NCBI GenBank assembly: GCA_964512955.1
Contig: CAZEKX010000001.1
Coordinates: forward strand, 1 to 64,000
DNA length: 64,000 bases
Source of the DNA: HGM04593 sp964512955
Lineage (GTDB): Bacteria > Bacteroidota > Bacteroidia > Bacteroidales > Bacteroidaceae
Direction of reading: 5' to 3'
Position 1 is the first letter of the stretch. Each line of letters opens with the position of its first letter. The notes under the pieces are model-generated. The model was given only the letters and a program-made list of their open reading frames with translations, was not told the DNA's origin and made no database searches. The translations under genes and the position numbers were made by a program. Positions 59,218 to 64,000 of this stretch are shown here, one piece after another.

Positions 59218-62112
59218 ATGCAAAAGAGTTTTTCTTTTCGTGGCATTGTACGTAATACCGATAATTTGTTTGCTCGCGAGGGTGAATGTATGGAACTTGT
59301 AAATATGAGAATCTGTAATGGCTCACTGGAACCAATTGCTCCACCTTTTGAGGTGAAAAGTTTGCCATGTTCCTATTCTGCTGTATATTTCCACAGTGAA
59401 ACTTCGGTATATATGTGTATAACCAAAGATAAAGGAATGGTGCATCTCTACGATATATCTTTCTCTCCATTGTCTTCGGCTGTATCTCTGTATGGTATCC
59501 CTCTGCTCTCTACCGAAGCGGTAGATGTTTGTCGTATAGAATTTTCGGGTAATATAGCCTGTTTACTTACATCCAAAAGCACTTTATATGCAATCTATGA
59601 CAATGGTGTATATAAGTGGCTTGGTGCGTCCCCTAAAATGCCGACATTGACGTTTACCGTCGATTCCATTATTCATAAAGTTACTACTGACGATGAATAT
59701 TATCAGGGGTTTACACGCGATAACGAAAAAGTTGCTCTCTACTGGAATAATGCATCAAAAGGTTATTTCGATGAGTGCGTGGCAAAACTTAATGAACAGG
59801 GATATTATGTCGATAGGGCACTTTTTCGTTTTGCTTTCAGGCTCTTCGATGGTAGTTATGCCTATTATTCTCCGGTTTATTATGTAGAGGACAAGAATAG
59901 CATAAACGGCTTGTCGCGCGATAAAGGTAATTTCGTATTTACAAGGGTGAATGAATCGGATACAATAGGATTATCGAAATACAATGTAATGGTGCAGGGT
60001 TTTAAACCAACATTTCATTTCTCGGACTTCAATTTAAAAGAGTGGGAGAATATAATTGTATCGGTCGACCTCTTTACTACAGGTTCCATAATGGGGCATA
60101 AGATTGTAAATAACGGTACAGAAGTATCTTCTCGTGTCGATAATGTCAACACATCTTCGTCCTATGGATTCGATTATTACGACAATAAAACAAATCTGGA
60201 AATATTTAACGACACCGCTACTGCATCATCCTTTTATAAGATTGCCGAATATAAATTAAATGGGGTGTTGGTCGATAATGAAGAGAATGTCTCATCCGAA
60301 AAACTCGTATTGTCGGACTCTTTGCCTGCCGATAGTGGAAATCTCAACGACTGTTCTGCCCAATACAGTTATATGTTCAACGGTTGTCTTCACTTGGCAT
60401 CTTTACGCGAGAAACTATTTAAAGGGTACAATGGCGATTGCTTTCTCCCATCGTCACTCACTCCTAAATATATAACGGCAACTGTATATACAGAACTGAA
60501 TACCACAAATGGAACATCTGTTGTAAAAAGGGAATATGATGGAGATTTTCTCATTGGAGAAACCGATGCAGGTTATTGCATATCGCCTTACATATCCTAT
60601 CCCGATATGCGTGCTGTTAAGATGACATTTTCGCTATTGATAGATGGGACGTATTACAATAAAACTTTTTCACTAATACAGCATAAAATGCTGAATATGG
60701 CATACTATCTTAATACAAAAGATAGAGGGTTGACACTTACGGTAGATATAACAAATTCTTCTGTAACATCGGTGCATGTATACTACGAGGAAATTTTAAA
60801 ATCCTATTTCTCATATAAAACAGGAAGTTACAATATTGTTTATTCAACCTCTACCGGATGGATGTATGGCGACAAGGTTTTTACCTTAAATACTAAGGAG
60901 GGTACGGGAGAACGCTATCCGGCTATAACGTGGAGAGGAACACCAACCGACGGTGATGTCATTGTTATATCCATAGCCCAAAGTGCCGACGACGACAAGA
61001 AAGGTACAATAGAGAATATTGCAATAGATTCAACTTGGGAAAGCAGTACATCGAAAGTCGATATCTCGGAGATGAATACGGTTGAGGTTCGTAAAAATAT
61101 ACTCAAGGTCTCTTCTGTCGATAATCCTTTTTTGTTTCCTGCTATACAAACCTATGCTCCCACAAATGAAGAAATAATAGGTGTGTGCAGTAATACCGTC
61201 GCTCTTTCACAAGGACAGTTTGGACAACATCCGCTCTACATCTTTTGCAGTAATGGAATATGGGCAATGTCGGTCGATACATCGGGTACACTTGCTTATA
61301 ATGGTTCTTATCCAATGTCGCGCGAGGTTTGTACAAATGCCAAATCTATACGTGGTATCGATGCCGGAGTGATATTTGCAACAGCAAAAGGTGTTATGTT
61401 AATGCATGGTGGCAGCATAAAACAATTATCGGCTTCAATGGATGCCGATTTTCATCCATTGAAGTATCTATCTTCGACAAACATCTTCAGCAGAGTGGCT
61501 GCAATTGTCTCATTAAATAATTTCTCGAACAATGAGACATTTTACAGTTATTTACAACAGGCAACCATAGGTTTCAATTACCCCAAGCGTGAAATTATAG
61601 TCTCTAATTCGGGATACCCGTATAGTTATCTCTGTTCTTTGGAAAACGGAGAGTGGAGCAAAATATCATATAATTTCGATTTTGTATTGAATAGTTATCC
61701 CAACCTATGGTGCATAAAAAGTGATCTTAACAAAACTATTATACTTACTCCAAACAATTATGTTTCTAGTGAAAACTCGGTGTTGCTGATATCGCGACCT
61801 TTATTGTGGGGTGGTAAACTATATAAAAGAGTGCTGCAGATGATGCTGCATGCTACTGTTAAGCCTGCAAAAGGCGATAATACTTTCAATGGATTGGCTT
61901 GTTACCTGTTATGCAGTAACGATGGAGTGAACTTTAAACTTGTTACAGGCAATGAACGTAGAGTGGAGTTTTGCGACATGGTATTCCCTTATATACCAAC
62001 TCAATCTTATCGATATTTTGCCATAGTACTTGTGGGAAATATATCTACCGAAAGTAAAATTAATGCTGTTGAGATGTATATCGATTCGGCATGGAATAAT
62101 CGTTTACGTTAA
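59218..62112 (+). CDS. large tail nozzle-like beta protein
   Basis: The 964-residue protein starts MQKSFSFRGIVRNTDNLFAREGECMELVNMRICNGSLEPIAPP. The VNMRxxNGxxEP stretch is like the N-terminus of podovirus nozzle/stabilisation proteins (P22 gp10, T7 gp12 and crAss-like counterparts). The rest is beta-rich with propeller-like repeats (YAVYDNGVYKW, IFCSNGIWAMSV, GVIFATAKGVML). No tape measure gene is present, which fits a short tail. The start is ATG 59218; the frame opens 24 bp earlier. It is the largest gene of the locus and shows no break. Confidence 0.65.
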   Translation: MQKSFSFRGIVRNTDNLFAREGECMELVNMRICNGSLEPIAPPFEVKSLPCSYSAVYFHSETSVYMCITKDKGMVHLYDISFSPLSSAVSLYGIPLLSTEAVDVCRIEFSGNIACLLTSKSTLYAIYDNGVYKWLGASPKMPTLTFTVDSIIHKVTTDDEYYQGFTRDNEKVALYWNNASKGYFDECVAKLNEQGYYVDRALFRFAFRLFDGSYAYYSPVYYVEDKNSINGLSRDKGNFVFTRVNESDTIGLSKYNVMVQGFKPTFHFSDFNLKEWENIIVSVDLFTTGSIMGHKIVNNGTEVSSRVDNVNTSSSYGFDYYDNKTNLEIFNDTATASSFYKIAEYKLNGVLVDNEENVSSEKLVLSDSLPADSGNLNDCSAQYSYMFNGCLHLASLREKLFKGYNGDCFLPSSLTPKYITATVYTELNTTNGTSVVKREYDGDFLIGETDAGYCISPYISYPDMRAVKMTFSLLIDGTYYNKTFSLIQHKMLNMAYYLNTKDRGLTLTVDITNSSVTSVHVYYEEILKSYFSYKTGSYNIVYSTSTGWMYGDKVFTLNTKEGTGERYPAITWRGTPTDGDVIVISIAQSADDDKKGTIENIAIDSTWESSTSKVDISEMNTVEVRKNILKVSSVDNPFLFPAIQTYAPTNEEIIGVCSNTVALSQGQFGQHPLYIFCSNGIWAMSVDTSGTLAYNGSYPMSREVCTNAKSIRGIDAGVIFATAKGVMLMHGGSIKQLSASMDADFHPLKYLSSTNIFSRVAAIVSLNNFSNNETFYSYLQQATIGFNYPKREIIVSNSGYPYSYLCSLENGEWSKISYNFDFVLNSYPNLWCIKSDLNKTIILTPNNYVSSENSVLLISRPLLWGGKLYKRVLQMMLHATVKPAKGDNTFNGLACYLLCSNDGVNFKLVTGNERRVEFCDMVFPYIPTQSYRYFAIVLVGNISTESKINAVEMYIDSAWNNRLR

Positions 62113-62118
62113 AAGAAT

Positions 62119-62535
62119 ATGGAAATAACAATAAACAAACAGGATGCAATAGATAATTTGCACAGGGTAACAGGAAATTTAGGGCTTAAACTTGGTGCTC
62201 CGGAATTGGTGGCATCTACCGAAGAGGATACAGAGAGAATAACTCCGTTATGGAATGGTGCAACAACTGAATTGTTACAGTTATTACAGCCTTATGCCAA
62301 TATGAACTATAACACTGTGGGTGTTACATACTCTTTACAAATGCCTGTCAATTGGAAAAACTCTCAATTAACCAATTTGTGTATGCAGTGTATTGCCTAT
62401 GTAAAGCAGTCGTTGGTGGCGCGTTGGCTCGACTTTGTGAAACCCGACAGTGCAATGCTCTACAGAACGCTTAACCGGGATATAGCCGATGCAGTCTTGC
62501 ATATCCTTGCTCTGAGAAAGAAACCCGATAGATAA
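62119..62535 (+). CDS. small phage-locus protein, last gene of the rightward operon
   Basis: The 138-residue protein is mainly helical (DAIDNLHRVTGNLGLKLG, TELLQLLQPYANMNYNTVG, NLCMQCIAYVKQSLVARWLDFVKPDS). I recognise no family. It follows the nozzle-like gene by 6 bp. Its stop overlaps the terminator that closes the locus. A tail or completion role is only positional inference. Confidence 0.6.
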   Translation: MEITINKQDAIDNLHRVTGNLGLKLGAPELVASTEEDTERITPLWNGATTELLQLLQPYANMNYNTVGVTYSLQMPVNWKNSQLTNLCMQCIAYVKQSLVARWLDFVKPDSAMLYRTLNRDIADAVLHILALRKKPDR

Positions 62536-62560
62536 AAAGCCGCATAAGCGGCTTTTTATC
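62531..62560. terminator. bidirectional terminator at the right edge of the phage locus
   Basis: GATAAAAAGCCGC / GCGGCTTTTTATC with a 4-nt loop forms a classic hairpin. It overlaps the stop of the last phage-locus gene and ends exactly at the stop of the convergent DUF1573 gene. Confidence 0.9.
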
Positions 62561-62988
62561 TATTCATTAACTTCAATAATTTCAGTCTCTTGTTCCTGCT
62601 TGGGTAACATCTTTCCGGTAAGGTAGAGTTTTACCATCTCTGTATTGGAATTGTTGTGTACCGTAACTCTTTTTCTTATTTTCCCGGGAGCATTACGTCG
62701 ACCATCATATTTAACGGTAATTGTATCACTCTCTCCGGGTTTAATGGCATCTGTATTATGTGATGCAATGGTACATCCGCACGATGTGAATACCTGATGT
62801 ATATAAAGGTCGGCATCACCGGTGTTGGTAAACTTATAATGACATGTGATAACAGCAGAATCCGCAGGGAATGTTCCCATGTTGTACACAAGTTTCTCAA
62901 ACTCAATTTTTGCTTTTCCTCGGTTTTGACTATTCACAACAGGAGTCAAAACAAATAATGTAAAAAGTAGTATTATAAAATTTTTCAT
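62560..62988 (-). CDS. DUF1573 exported protein
   Basis: The 142-residue protein has a signal peptide (FIILLFTLFVLTPVVNSQ) and a single Ig-like DUF1573 domain: YKFTNTGDADLYIHQVFTSCGCTIA with the CGC motif, then KPGESDTITVKYDGRR and VTVHNNSNTEMVKLYLTGKM. The family is abundant in Bacteroidota, with unknown molecular role. An exact promoter box lies 19 bp upstream. Confidence 0.9.
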   Translation of the reverse strand: MKNFIILLFTLFVLTPVVNSQNRGKAKIEFEKLVYNMGTFPADSAVITCHYKFTNTGDADLYIHQVFTSCGCTIASHNTDAIKPGESDTITVKYDGRRNAPGKIRKRVTVHNNSNTEMVKLYLTGKMLPKQEQETEIIEVNE

Positions 62989-63006
62989 TATCAGTTATTT
63001 TGGACA

Positions 63007-63014
63007 CAAAGGTA
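63007..63014 (-). promoter_or_regulatory. -7 promoter box upstream of the DUF1573 gene
   Basis: The minus strand reads TACCTTTG, an exact TAnnTTTG box, just upstream of the gene starting at 62988. Confidence 0.6.
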
Positions 63015-63049
63015 AAACTTTTTTGGGAGTTAATGTTACTTTTTCTATT

Positions 63050-64000
63050 TTAAACTCGTCTCACCTGTTTCACTCCCTTAATTCCTTCAATCTTTGTAAT
63101 TAACTTTTTAAGTTTTGCAGTGTCATCAATCATCAATGTAAGTGTTCCCGAAAACAGTGTGTCGTGCGACTCAATATTTATTCCACGCATAACAACATCC
63201 TTCTCTTGTGTTATTAGTGATGTTATATTGTTTACAATACCTATGTCATCATGTCCTACGATGCGCAGTGTAACAGGGTAGAGTGCTTTGTTCTTTCCAC
63301 TATCACTCCAGCGTGCTTCTATCACTCTGTAGGGATAACGTTCTCGTAACTGTTTGGCGTTTGTACAATCCTTTCTATGTACCGAAATACCACCGTTAAT
63401 AGTTACAAATCCGAATATCTCATCACCAAAGATGGGTGCACAACATTTCGAAAGTTTATAATCGATACCCTTTAAGTTACGTTCAATTACAAGCACATCA
63501 CTCGATGTTCCACTCTCCTTGTCGGGTATCAGAGTAAAATCCTGTGCGCTTTGAACTGCCTCGTTACTTTCGGGGTTGGCCAATTCATTATATCTTTTGT
63601 ATATGTCGGTTATGTCTATTCCCCCTTCTGCAACACGCTGATAAAAGTCGCTTAGACGTTTGTAACCCATTTTACGTATAAGGTGGTCAATCATCGACTC
63701 GTCATACTCAATCTTGTGGTTCTTGAATTTGCGTATAAGCATCTCGCGAGCCATATCAGCCTGACGTGCAGTGATGTCTTTAAGAGCCTGACGTATCTTT
63801 GAACGGGCACGACTTGTCTGTGCAATATTTAACCATGCCTGTTTAGGTGTTTGACTGTTCGATGTTATAATCTCTACTTGGTCGCCATTGTTCAGTATAT
63901 GTCTTATTGGAACATTGCGTCCGTTCACTAAAGCGCCGGTACATTTACAGCCAATTCCACTATGTATGCAAAATGCAAAATCCAGAATTGTAGCCCCTTT
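63050..64000 (-). CDS. RelA/SpoT family (p)ppGpp synthetase/hydrolase, 3' part
   Basis: The gene runs off the right edge; only the C-terminal regulatory half is present. The TGS domain is seen across the edge (KGATILDFAFCIHSGIGCKC, then NGDQVEIITSNSQTPKQAWL). A helical region follows, then the RIS/zinc-finger-like part (LSKCCAPIFGDEIFGFVT with HRKDC) and a C-terminal ACT domain (GHDDIGIVNNITSLI). The frame stays open upstream of the GTG at 63928, so that codon is not the true start. The catalytic domains should lie beyond the window. Confidence 0.93.
   Translation of the reverse strand, partial: KGATILDFAFCIHSGIGCKCTGALVNGRNVPIRHILNNGDQVEIITSNSQTPKQAWLNIAQTSRARSKIRQALKDITARQADMAREMLIRKFKNHKIEYDESMIDHLIRKMGYKRLSDFYQRVAEGGIDITDIYKRYNELANPESNEAVQSAQDFTLIPDKESGTSSDVLVIERNLKGIDYKLSKCCAPIFGDEIFGFVTINGGISVHRKDCTNAKQLRERYPYRVIEARWSDSGKNKALYPVTLRIVGHDDIGIVNNITSLITQEKDVVMRGINIESHDTLFSGTLTLMIDDTAKLKKLITKIEGIKGVKQVRRV

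Noticed and set aside
63050..63928. Separate short gene starting at GTG 63928
   Set aside because: The frame continues upstream to the window edge with clear TGS-domain sequence, so it is the 3' part of a RelA/SpoT gene.

Overview
The window looks like a chromosomal segment from a gut-type member of the Bacteroidales (Bacteroidota). The evidence is a type III glutamine synthetase, a glycine decarboxylase P protein split into two genes, a type IX secretion C-terminal sorting domain, lipoprotein signals, and a recurring TAnnTTTG-like -7 promoter box (often written TATCTTCG here) instead of a TATAAT box. No rRNA operon, CRISPR array, transposase or integrase was found. One tRNA gene (His-GTG) is present.

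Layout. 1-493 is a non-coding block with a 37/40 direct repeat and nested inverted repeats. 0.5-8 kb holds a lipoprotein, an acyltransferase, a YhhQ transporter overlapping a radical-SAM-like gene (possible queuosine salvage), aminopeptidase P, a GDPD-like lipoprotein and a POT peptide transporter. 8.2-13.6 kb is a glycine cleavage operon led by a lipoate ligase (lplA-gcvT-gcvH-gcvPA-gcvPB). 13.7-19.3 kb holds purN, a membrane-anchored LytTR regulator and an ftsE-lysC-lysA-hemolysin III operon. 19.4-25.6 kb holds a nucleotidyltransferase, an orphan phage tail-tip-like gene and a large secreted GH85-like endoglycosidase. 25.8-36.4 kb holds ctpA, a dCMP deaminase-like gene, a DUF4847-like lipoprotein, an M3 peptidase, nagA, glnN, murB and a metallo-hydrolase. 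36.4-50.7 kb holds Hsp20 with a Cys insert, a chorismatase-like protein, an AlaX/RhuM-Fic pair sharing a duplicated 5' end, tRNA-His, ALDH, two SDRs, MscS, a cytidylyltransferase-oxidoreductase fusion, an ECF sigma cluster, RNase Z, DUF554 and a tyrosine phenol-lyase/tryptophanase-like enzyme. 62.5-64 kb holds a DUF1573 protein and the 3' part of a RelA/SpoT gene that runs off the window.

The most unusual region is 50.8-62.56 kb. It is a compact phage-structural locus squeezed between housekeeping genes. A leftward operon (a 138-aa basic protein, two tandem paralogous small proteins, a complete TerL) diverges from a rightward operon (scaffold-like protein, major capsid-like protein, small protein, tail adaptor-like protein, small protein, holin, u-spanin-like lipoprotein, large tail nozzle-like protein, small protein). 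It suggests a short-tailed particle. I see no integrase, repressor, replication gene, portal or endolysin. Promoter boxes look host-like, and by eye the codon style does too. An orphan gene with a pyocin-knob-like domain at 20.9 kb begins with nearly the same residues as one of the small proteins of the locus. Together these suggest a domesticated phage, a gene transfer agent-like or tailocin-like system, or an old defective prophage. The sequence alone cannot decide between these.
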